Of a stretch of DNA of 64,000 nucleotides, positions 54,501-64,000 are shown one piece after another. This DNA is from Orthosia cruda. Taxonomy: Eukaryota; Arthropoda; Insecta; Lepidoptera; Noctuidae. Under the pieces are notes generated by a model that worked only from the letters and a program-made list of their open reading frames with translations, was not told the DNA's origin and did no database searches. How positions within the stretch are numbered: the stretch's first letter is position 1; each line of letters begins with the position of its first letter. Both the position numbers and the translations under genes were made by a program. The DNA is taken from assembly GCA_964057195.1 (NCBI GenBank), contig OZ059837.1, positions 4,456,859 to 4,520,858 on the forward strand, in the 5' to 3' direction.

Positions 54501-55525
54501 TGGCTACGGGCTTTTATTAGAAGTATTGGATATTATTGGTTTTGTAAAGATGTGAACAGTAACAAAAAAACAAAACATTTGCAAGAGTTCTAATTTTTAT
54601 CTTTGCCTGTGTTGTATTGTAATGTCTTGATGGTGTCATTCTTATAATAATTGTCAATCCCTGACATGTGTTACTTTGTACTTCTGCTTGCTATCTGATA
54701 TTACTATGCTACTTTAGCATTGAAGATTTCATAAAAGAATGTTGTTGAACAACTTATTTTAAGGTGGATACAAACAGCTCTTTCCCATCAAGAAAAACAT
54801 ACCAACACTTCCAATGGTATGCAGCAATGAATTTGGAACATCGTATCCAGTCTCCTCAAAGCAAGCCTTAAGTACTGCAAACTTAGTTTCTAGTGCATCA
54901 AACTCTGCATCAGCGTTCAGACCATTGGATGTACATATTGTGGTGATAGTCTCTTCGATGTTTGCTGGTGGATCCCATGGCTTTGTTGGCCTGAGGAATC
55001 TGGAAAAAAAATAACAATAAGATTATTAGAAAGAAAATTTTCTTAAAATTAAGGGACCTTTGGCATTTTGTTATTTTATTAAGCCACTTGTTTTCTGTAA
55101 AGCGAGTTATAAGTCTAAAATGTAAAAGTGTAATGTATCATCGTAAGTGGGATACTATAAAACATCACTGTATTATAATACTTTGTTTGGTGTACAATGA
55201 AGAATTGATAATTTACCTAACTATATAGTCAGGTAACTATAGTTAAAATGTAGTAATTTATAGTCTAATAAGACATTTTAATTAGAAATAATGGTAAACA
55301 ATTTATACTGTACCCTCTCGCAGCTAAGGATTCTGCAGCAGCTTGGAATTTTTTGTCCACTTTAGGATATTTCTTCTGCTTATACCTTACCGCAGTGATC
55401 TGTAAATTATTAAATAGATTAGAACACTGCAATTTAAAATATGTGTTTAACATATTAGGTAAGGTGTGCATCAAAATAACCTGTAAATTCCTGCGCGGAA
55501 TTGCACAGAGCACGTTCCGAAGCAT
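51553..55525 (-). CDS. mRpL50: Mitochondrial large-subunit ribosomal protein mL50, spliced gene
   Basis: Host gene for a protein of the mitochondrial ribosome large subunit. Exons (minus): 55525-55481, 55399-55314, 54999-54803, 51873-51754 and 51668-51553. All have AG acceptors and GT donors and join in frame, giving about 187 residues. Recognisable parts: start MLRNVLCAIPRRNLQ (presequence), VDKKFQAAAESLAARGFLRP then TKPWDPP (the family signature), CFEETGYDVPNSLLHTIGSV, DLKEFYKTPVDTATPFDALK, MELPKNLYVQPDYVRFHPDK, and the end STIVTGLKTRRKYEGYTAKR then SWP and TAA. The first intron (81 bp, donor GTTATT) is also open in frame, so it may be retained or the exon may be longer, adding 27 residues. 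Intron 3 (about 2.9 kb) holds two fold-back MITEs. No disabling change is visible. Confidence 0.87.
51911..52237. mobile_element. Fold-back MITE in mRpL50 intron 3
   Basis: Outer arms of about 55 bp (AAAACCGGTCAAGAGCGTGT... and its complement ending ...GACCGGTTTTT) are near-perfect inverted repeats. Inside is a perfect 60-bp palindrome (51977-52036). The AAAACCGG(T/C)CAAG and TAGGGTTCCGTA blocks recall the termini of the dispersed repeat at 4851, so the two may be related. Confidence 0.85.
51977..52036. repeat. Perfect 60-bp palindrome without spacer
   Basis: Left half 51977-52006 starts TTGGATACGGAACCC and right half 52007-52036 is its exact complement, meeting at CAATTG. Confidence 0.95.
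52240..53940. other. mRpL50 intron 3, no gene seen
   Basis: AT-rich intronic sequence with short low-complexity tracts only. Confidence 0.5.
53941..54118. mobile_element. Second fold-back MITE in mRpL50 intron 3
   Basis: AAAACCCGTCTATT...AAAACACACTCTAAAA...CATCTGAAATAT on the left pairs with ATATTTCAGATG...TTTTTAGAGAGTGTG...AATAGTCGGGTTTT on the right (imperfect arms of about 80 bp). Confidence 0.8.
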
Positions 55526-56231
55526 TTTATTTTATATATTTTGCTCCACTAATTATTAAATAGTTTTGAATTATTATTATTGATTTATTTGTTAAAAATG
55601 TAAAATATTTTAGTATTTTTATCGCATGTCCGTACATTTGACAACTGTAAAGCAATGTTATTTCATTCCACGCAGAAAGTGGTTCGGAGAGTTATTTCAA
55701 TGATTGATTACGTAATCATAATATGATTTAATTAATGTTTGCAAAACAACTTATTTTTAATACTCAATATCAACAACAACTTTTCTATTGCCTCTTGATT
55801 AAATAAAAAAAGAAATTTAACCTACGGCCTTTTTCTGCGATTTCTGAAGTGGTTATTAGGAACCTATAAATTTATTAACATTAACTTGCTCATTTACGAA
55901 TCAGCATTTTATAATTCGATAGTGTAAACAATTAAAAACTAAATTAACTGTAAAAATCAAACTAGATACTGAAGTCAGCCGTAAGTTAAAGAGTACATCG
56001 TCGTATAACGGAACGTATCCACATTTCTAGACGAAACCAGTTTCTATCTTTGGCCGCCTACAGCAGCACTGTCGGCTTGGGTTGTTGTTTCCTATCCGCC
56101 ATTTTCCAGTCGCCATTGAAAGGTGAAAACTTCACTAAATGTCGGTGATGATTTTAAGATTTTGAGTGGTTTCTTTAAGATTGTATCCGTTTTTAGTGTT
56201 GTGAAATGAAAATGAAGTGCCCCGGACTACC
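55526..56231. promoter_or_regulatory. Shared upstream region of two divergent genes
   Basis: About 700 bp separate the mRpL50 start (minus) from the first coding exon to the right (plus). It contains CGCCATTTTCC (about 56097), a typical start-site-proximal element, and no TATA box that I can defend. Two in-frame upstream ATGs (56206 and 56212) open a short uORF that ends in TGA overlapping the downstream start (CCATGACG). Promoter activity is inferred from the arrangement only. Confidence 0.45.
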
Positions 56232-56300
56232 ATGACGCATCAAAATCACCAAACAAACGGTGCAAGTCTCGAGGATTGCCACACAAACTTCTTCGCCTTG
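56232..56300 (+). CDS. First coding exon of an unidentified gene
   Basis: ATG at 56232 in good context (ACC ATG A) opens 23 codons, MTHQNHQTNGASLEDCHTNF then FAL, ending phase 0 at a consensus 5' splice site (TTG|GTAAGTCA, 56301). The composition is protein-like and unlike the surrounding non-coding DNA. I do not recognise the protein from so short a piece. The next exon is not within the window as far as I can see, implying an intron of more than 7 kb, as is common in developmental regulators of insects. Reading on past the donor gives a stop at 56430. Confidence 0.55.
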
Positions 56301-59300
56301 GTAAGTCACTTTTACATTGATGAAAGAACTCGTATGTACTTTTCTTTCGAAATCATTACGATTTACGTGATGCTAGTGTTGTGCGCTATTGTTCTTAGGT
56401 CTCCCGTTGCATGTTTAGGAATTCCTAAATAATGAGTCCACGACGTCTATGTAGACGATGTGATTATCGTTAGTGGACGCTGATATACAAAATTCACCTT
56501 ATTGCGCTACGACTGCCGAATCGATCTAATGCGTTAAAGTTTTTGTATGGGACAATTTACGTTTAGGCGGCTAATGACGGCCGGCCGTTAGTCATCCTGG
56601 CATCGTTCTCGCCACAACTCGGAGTCATGACTGTCATGTTGCTAACCCACAAAATGTCAACGCATTCGGCGAGCGAGGCCACAAGAAGCCACCGGCCCAT
56701 AGAGGTCATTTTGAATTCACCTGGCCGTAACGCGGACCGTAATGCGTTCGCGAGACTAGTTTCGCCAGGTTGAGGAAATAACTTTCTTATTACATTTTTC
56801 GCTTCGTACCGTTCGATAATGCGACACAATAGCGAGATATGAGGAGTAATGTTTATGTGCGTGTTAAAAAAACCGTCGGGTCATTCATTATCGCAGTGTT
56901 GTAGTGTTGAGTAGCTTTGCGTAATGTTCATAGCTGGCGCGAATTTTATCAGATTGTGTTCGGGTGAGGATTAGCGGGTGAGGGGCGGGCGCGCGGGGCG
57001 CCGGGGGCGGTCGGTCGTCCTCGGCGAGAAGCGAGCACAGCACGGGCGCCACTTCCACCTGACGCGTTGCCATATCTCCGCGGCGGCGCGCGCCTGCCTG
57101 CACCCGTCTCCCTCTGCGCTCCGCCTATCTCGACACGATACAAATTACCGATTTCTTGCCCTGCCTGCTTATTGTCTAATTATTTATGCGTTGTTTGCGG
57201 ACATCGCAGCTTTTATCTAGTGGAATATTTTTCTCGTCCACAACATAGGTGGTGACGCATCGGAGGCTACTAGGTGTCGCGTTTGGGTTCAATACACTTT
57301 ACTAGGAGCATTGCGCAAAAAATTGGAATGCAATGATTTAATTGATGCTAGTTTAAATCGTAAATGTATCGCTGATTGTCAAGTTGTGAATGTTCACTGG
57401 CTTCACCTAGGCTTCTGTTGAGGTATGCGCGGCATCTGCGCGGCGACATCACAGATGTCGCGGGACTCGCGGGGTCGGTGCGCGCGCGCTCGCCGGCTGC
57501 GCAGGCGTCTTGCGCTCATTCAACCGTTTATGAATGGTCGTAATGATTGTAACTTTCCCATAAGCGGGCCTCCGCCCAGGCACCAGTTGCGTGCACTCTG
57601 ATTATCTAGGTAGTTGATGTTCGTCTTTGTTCTTTACCTGTTTACGCTTTGTCTTATAAGTTCTAGTAGTCATACGCAGCATGTCATAGCTGTGACTTTG
57701 TCTTGACCATTGTTTATCCTTGACGTATGCGAATGAACTGGCGATAATCATTCATTCATTCTGCAACGTTGTTTTTCATAGGCAATATTTGGAAGCGTGC
57801 TAATTTTTAAACTCATTCTTTCCGTTTATTCTTCTCTCGTATGCAAACAAAAAGCCCAACTTAGCCGTATTTTAGCTACATTACGATTTTCATAGGCATT
57901 CTACAAGATATTCCTTTTCTATCTCAATGCCTCGCCACAACGACGATGTCCATTGAGTGGCGGAATACGCCGCTAACTTATTCATGGCATCTGACGAACA
58001 CACGAGTCTCGACGACCTCTGCCCCACACCCCTTATCACCCTCTGTGCATACAGAGCACGACTCCAATTTTGTCCTGAATGTGCTCATTTCCCCACTGTT
58101 GTGGCTCCACCCGCTTCTAGGTCACACCTAAGAACAGATTTGGTGTACTGACTAGATAAATCCCACCACTAATTCATACTGGCCAGTGTCTTAAGTAATT
58201 AACTGGTTAACAGTATTAAAACAAGTTGTTAACTACCGTTTTGGCGGTAATAAAGCTACAGATTATTTTATTAATTTACGTTTGTCCAAAGTGGCGATAC
58301 CACTATAAACTTCCTTAATGTAATCAACCTAATTACAACATAGTGTTATAATGAATCTCTAATGCTTTGCTGCTTTTTATAAGCTATAAATTCTTGGATG
58401 ATGCTTACGATGGTCGTAAATTCTCACGGAGTCTGTTGTTCTTTGCCTTTTGGTATTTCATTTCACACATACAATTTTCACTTTCATCTTATTGGAAACG
58501 AGATTTAATAAGTACCGCCTAAAATAGAATCTTGGTCTTGTAAATAAGTTACAATTCTCGTAACGTAAGAGAACAGCAAGACCATAGTTTCTTGAACGGC
58601 TCAAGGTCGTCGCAAAAAACATCTACCTGAAATCAGTGGTTTACTTGTTGACTGCAAATCCAAATGAATTTGAACTCTAAACAATTGAAATACGTGTTAT
58701 TTGTATAATCTCATTGTTATAATAATGAAAATAAAGGTGACCTTTTAGGTTAGAAAACGCTTGATTTGTGTCTGGCGGGTCACTGAAGTATTTAAAAGCA
58801 GTCTGCGTATGCGCACATTGGGGCAAACTGTGGCCGACGACGTTGCTGAATCCGGTTTATTGTATCTTAATTATTTAACTACTTACGTTACAAAGTTACG
58901 CACGTTTTGAGTGTGTAAATTTGTTCGGACAGATTTAATTCTTATATCTAAATATCATGTTCTGATATATTTATAGTATCAGTTAATCTGTTCTTCAAAT
59001 CCACGTTAAAAGTATTGAATAACGGAAACTTAAACGTTGTTTAATTTAAAAACCAACTACATGGTACAAGTTTTGTTATGTCGCGGGGGTCGTTATCTAT
59101 CAGCTGATAACTTATCACACTCACACGGTATCAAGGTTCCAACGAGAGCGGTTGGTGCTTCATGCTGCTATCTGCCACAATAGACCACGATTAAAAGCTT
59201 TGGATGTCTGACGGAAATAAAGATTGTGTGAACAACTGGCGCAGAATAAATGATACAAAAAAGAAAGGATTTTTGATAAATTAGGTATCAATACCCTAAT

Positions 59301-62300
59301 CTTATCTTTAATTCTTTACCAAGTAGTATTATTGTCTGAAGATTAAAATGATTGTAAACACATTGACAATACAATTCCTGCATCGCTTTCACGATGCATA
59401 GAAACTAATCTCGACGATAAAGCACGTACTCGTGAAGGATGCTCATGCGCAAGACAAGAAAGAGCACGTGTATAAATTAAAAAGAAAACAGTACAAATAA
59501 ATACAGTGAACTCGCATAATTTCAGCACGTAAAGCCCCCTCGTGCCCGCATCTGGCTGAATTCTCGCATCAAAACCACAATTGAAAGCTGTGTTCTGTTT
59601 ATTTTGTAAGCAATCGCACAGTGTTTACAGTGCGACCGGCTATATAACGCCACATTATCGCACATGATAAGCGAACAGTTGCGGCGGCGGTATCTCACGC
59701 TCCTTCAACACTTGAAATTAATATTACAATTGCTGTTATGTATGTTCTCTAAACAATTAAGGAAATCAGTGCAATGATTGATATGGGTGCAATGACTTGA
59801 GTCAAAACTGGAGGCGCAAACAGACGAGGAAAACATTTGACATTTCATAGGGTAATAAATAAAACCATGTGACGCATTTACCTACATAAGAATGACGCAC
59901 TATTTATCTCAAGACTCCAGTGACCTCAGACTGGAAAAGGCCAGATGATTGCAGTAAGTAGTGTGCGATATAGATATTGCAAACGTGTCCAGTATGGGGT
60001 AATGACGCTTCTGGGGAAATGCAGTCAAAACACGCATGGAAATGACGAACAAGCATTGCTCACTATTTCCTGGGATATACTTCATGCAATAGAATTGATA
60101 TTGCACCACATAAATCCCACCGTCATACGCTCCAAGGCCACTTATAAAATATGCATCTTGATTCTTTATAGGACACAGCAGTCTGACCCAAATACTAAAC
60201 TTACAACTTGAATGCAAAGATTGAAACAGCTGATTCAATTTTAAGTTGACAATGACATGCGAAGTGATATTTAATTACTGCACGATACTAAATTATCACT
60301 AATAAGTATTGATTGGCTTATCAAAGTTATCGCATGAAGCATTTTAATATCGTATCTAAAAACGAACGTACATTTATATTATGAAGATCGGTCCTTGAGG
60401 CAAACTTGGGCGTCCTTCGAGTGCAGTTCACATTGTCCTTATTCGATGCGGTTCCGAAACGGGTGCCTTTGTTTAACCCTCATTGAAGAGAAAGGTTCGT
60501 ATCACCCAGTCTTGGCAATTAAAACTATTTTTAAGTTAACTCGTAATCAAATTACTCCATTACTTGATGGCCTTGCTAAGTAAAGTCGGAATAATTTCAA
60601 TACTCGAAAATATTTTAATGGCTACTGCGTTTTTTAATTATATTATTAAAAAACGCTAGGAATATTATACTTAACTTACTTCGCCTTCTACGTAATCGTT
60701 TGCTTTAGAATTCAATAAATAAATTCATTATTATTATAATTGTGATTGAATACATTCCTATTGATCGTGGATATTTTCTCACGAGTGTTTTCTCACTGCG
60801 TGCCGTAAAGGGGTTAAAATCCTTACGTCCATCAAGATGCCTAAAATAAGAATGGCCTTCAAGGACTCTCAAATCTTTGTGTAAATAAAATAAAACCAGT
60901 CTTAAATACTCAGACGATATGACATCACTTGATGCGATCCTGACAGCATCTTCGTAACGTCCTTTTCCTCTTGTTGTTACGAGCCACATTCTGGGTCAAG
61001 GTTCTGTTTTGATGATACTGTCACGAGGAAAAACTGTTCTCTCTTTCTCATTTGGTTACGATCTCGATTTCTACCATTCGTTCAGCGATATTGGAATCTT
61101 TTATTTGATATCCGTATTTTCTTTTTCATTTTTCTTTTCCGGATAATTCGTTTTTAGTAAACTTTGGACGTTTGTTTTTGATTTTGTAATAATTTTCGAG
61201 GAAGCTTTTCCAAATTTTCACTTTTTGTTCTTTACGACTGAGTTGCATAAACGATCATGCTTCACACAATCTGTATTGTTTTCTTTGTTTTTGTTACGCT
61301 ACGTAAACGATTTTCATATTTTTCTTGTGTGTTGTTGTCCTTTCGAATTTCTCGAATTTTTCCACCAGAAGGCAATTAAGGTGTTCCGCTATAATAGCGG
61401 CAGTGGTCCGGCCGCGACCGCGGTCACGATATGTGGGTCAAGATAACAGAAGTGCTCTGAGCCTGGCCCACATTCGATGCTTCGCCAGAGACCGCCACTC
61501 GACGCGGCTCCTGTGTCACCACTGATTTACAATTATTTATTAGTTTGTTGAGTCTCAAAGAATATTAATGCTGAATTAAATCTGAAATGTGCCTGACTCA
61601 CTCCTTTCGAAATGTAAGATCAACTGAGATTGATTTAATTTTATATTCATCCAATTAGATTATGTTTATTAGCTATACGGTAATCAATTTATCATGATTT
61701 ATCTATATTAAAACGTGTCCCATTAACTATTGACTTTGTGATTTATACTTAAAATTGGATTCAGTTGAATGCATCGTCCGGCGAACGTAAAGTTCATTAG
61801 TATGATTGAAAACTCACCGTGTTCAGGTTTCTGCGTTATGTCGATCGATAAAAACAAGTCTTCACTAGCCTTGTGCTCCACTTTCGCTTTTATTGGCTAA
61901 AGGTTATTTCTACACGAGTAATTTTACTCCGTAATCCGGCTACACCCCGTCGTACGGGACGCAAGTGTCTGAAACCGTGAAAGTAAAGAGTGACCTATAT
62001 TTTTTATTGTGTAAACAAGACGGTGTTTGTGTGTTGACAACACTTGGCACCGTCTGTACATGCCTGAGGCGCGAGGCGCACTTTGAAAACTAAAACTTGG
62101 TTTTATCTTTTGCAAAACTTTAGTGTGATGATATAAGTCGTTACGAAGAAAAGCTGGAGCAACATTACAAATATCTGTAGGCGAAACCGTCTGTCGGCCC
62201 TTTGCATGCAAGTTTTGGCCCTCGTCTCACGGAAAACATGTTTCACTATACGATACGAACTGCGTCGTGTTGTTGTACAAGCGTAACACATAACTTCACG

Positions 62301-64000
62301 TATTCCAACCTCTCGCATATTAAGAGCTAACGTATGTAAAACTTGATGTATTACCTCAACTTGGTGAAACTTTCTTGCTGCGATAAAACTAAAAGCAGTC
62401 GACTAATTTATTAAGTGGAGTTTCGAAGTAACTTCATAGAATTCTCGAGATCATGACAGTTTTCAAGTGTTTCGGAAAACAACTGTCTGCGTGTTCGGGT
62501 GAATCTTGTTTTTAAGTTGTGTCTGAAGTAATTTAGTGCGTTATATTTCCGTCGAAAATAGAAACACAAAATTCAAACATAACTACAGACATATAGTTAT
62601 TGCTTAATAGATGTTATTTTATATAATATTCTTCTCTTAAATGTTGCATTATGCATTTCCAACTTCAACGTTTAGAAACGCCGACAATTATTATGAACGT
62701 TACATAACGCTGCGCCGATGTATCGGCTTGCAAGTTGACCTCATTTGCAAATGACTAACAAAATTAACTGTCAACAGACAATGCGAATTGAAGCTATTGC
62801 ATGGCGGACGACGAAATTATTAGTTTCATTGACAAAATAGATTGTCTGCACACGATATCTTTATTATAACGTCAGACTGTAAAATAACATGGCCGAATGT
62901 CTGAGGGCTCTCTCGGATTAAATTCGAAACGCTTTCACTACAATCCCCACTTTTGCTCTATCACTCGCCCTCCCCCTCCCCCATCTGCTAGAGACGTGAA
63001 GGTGTAAATTCGCCGACTAGAACGTCATACGATTATCATAATGATGTTCCTTCTCAAATCAGGTTCCTAATTTATTTCGATGTAGTCAGAATTGGGTTAT
63101 GTCTTGTGAATTTTAAGTTTTACATGACGCATAAGTTAGAAGGACATTTACAAATTTTGCACTGGGTTGTCTATGGTCAACCTACAGTGTTCGTAATCAT
63201 AAACGAACCGTTTACAGATCAAAGATCTCAATATTCAGTTCAGCATCTAGCATTTCCACTAATGTGGAATTAAAATGACACAGTGTAACATGCAACTGGC
63301 TCTCGCTTCCCAAATCAACCGAACGTGTGCACATCATTATCATAATTTTTCAATTAAAGCAGAGTTGGTAAACGTGCAAGTGGCTTTCCAGTATTTGTCG
63401 CGGCCCACTTGTTAAATAGTGCACGTAGTATTTACGTGTCACCATAGAGGCTGAGGTTTAACGCGTGAGAAGCTATGTTCGAGAGAGAGCAAAAGAGACG
63501 GCATAATCAAGCGATCGAGATCAGTATGTAGGCGATGGTGTTTTGTACCCATTAAGTTGTACTGTAATTTTATGTCTTCTGTAGTGTGTCAACGCCGCCA
63601 CGATGGCAGATTTTCGTTGTAAAGCTATTCCTTCACATATTTCGCAGTGTCTCCTCAGATTTCAATAACAAAAGTTTCTGCGAATGTACTCGCTACTTGC
63701 ATCTAACTACCTGTCGTACTACAATATCCTAGCGAGTAGCGACGACGTCTTTTGTATGCATAAAAGCTTTGCGGCCTGCGTCGGAATCTGCATTCTGCCG
63801 GCTCGTACGAACTATCGTCGAGTTCTCAATCTCGAGATTAAAATGTTTGCCAACATCTTGACATCCGTGCTTTTGCTATTCAGTTACTACTTTATTTGTT
63901 AAACGTCTCAAGTATTTGACGTTGAAATTGTTGCAATAATTTTTAAATTATTTCTTATAAAGTTTAATACACTTTACTGTCGAAAAAACTAGGGCAAACC
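56301..64000. other. Long intron or upstream region, host unique DNA
   Basis: Nearly free of recognisable mobile elements, unlike the first 51 kb. Two CpG-rich patches (about 56960-57130 and 57420-57520) contain GGCGCGCG-like runs. Short frames (57946-58151, 60395-60583, 61225-61525, 62211-61924, 63684-63902) show no known motif and no splice-site support. GAGAGAGAG at 63481 is a possible GAGA-type site. Confidence 0.5.
56960..57130. promoter_or_regulatory. CpG-rich patch 1
   Basis: GCGGGCGCGCGGGGCGCC, GGCGAGAAGCGAGCAC and CGCGGCGGCGCGCGCC in otherwise AT-rich intronic DNA. It could be an alternative promoter or enhancer; the overlapping minus-strand frames are probably by-products of composition. 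Confidence 0.35.

Noticed and set aside
56888..57143. Arg/Pro-rich minus-strand frames in the CpG-rich patch
   Set aside because: High-GC composition removes stop codons; no motif.
57946..58151. Overlapping frames of about 60 codons (FCPECAHFP in one)
   Set aside because: Short, no splice-site or start support, no recognisable domain; left as intronic.

Overview
The window looks like nuclear DNA of a moth or butterfly (Lepidoptera). The reasons are a spliced mitochondrial ribosomal protein gene (mRpL50), a tRNA-derived SINE with the GTGAAGGAAAACATCG core and GATGATG tail, R1-, Jockey- and RTE-like LINEs, and a dispersed repeat ending in CCGACTCGCACTTGGCCGG that is typical of lepidopteran genomes. 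There are no operons, CRISPR arrays or bacterial features. About the first 51 kb is a graveyard of nested mobile elements. The last 12.5 kb (51.5-64 kb) is ordinary host DNA.

Layout. 1-4.6 kb: a 5'-truncated R1-like LINE (+) has landed in the RNase H region of an older, decayed LINE on the minus strand. The gag zinc knuckles of the older element are themselves split by a foreign stretch. 4.8-7.3 kb: small dispersed repeats, a strong hairpin and a short minisatellite. 7.3-12.2 kb: a complex of forward and reverse copies of one fold-back repeat (family F below), enclosed by mirror copies of one flanking module and containing a 12-bp minisatellite and a palindromic MITE. 12.4-16.3 kb: Helitron-like ends, a Jockey LINE 3' end with a perfect hairpin inside it, and an array with an exact 100-bp period. 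16.6-25.3 kb: hAT MITEs, a SINE, a solo LTR candidate, RTE/R1/Jockey LINE fragments and another F copy.

25.3-51.1 kb is deeply nested. A pair of about 2.3-2.5 kb TTAA-flanked elements lies in inverted orientation around the C-terminal part of a P-element-like (THAP-type) transposase. The rest of that transposase, two THAP first exons in opposite orientation, and a nearly intact Tc1 element sit to the right (33-38 kb). A 1.4-kb repeat (family G) occurs at 25.3-26.7 kb and again, split by a 7.3-kb hAT insertion, at 38.0-46.6 kb. That hAT contains a Helitron, the Helitron contains a 14-bp TACC/TACCC minisatellite, and the minisatellite is split by an EN-RT-RNase H LINE. A second R1-like LINE (46.8-50.0 kb) and a further hAT with a pogo-like MITE inside it (50.1-51.1 kb) both sit in one more repeat (family R). 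Target duplications are readable for many of these, so the order of insertion can be reconstructed.

Host genes: mRpL50 (minus, 51,553-55,525) is complete, with four or five exons. About 0.7 kb upstream, in divergent orientation, is a short first coding exon (56,232-56,300) of an unidentified gene with a consensus 5' splice site. Everything to the right edge reads as its long first intron, with two CpG-rich patches. Nearly all the other long reading frames are mobile-element proteins or translations of simple repeats.
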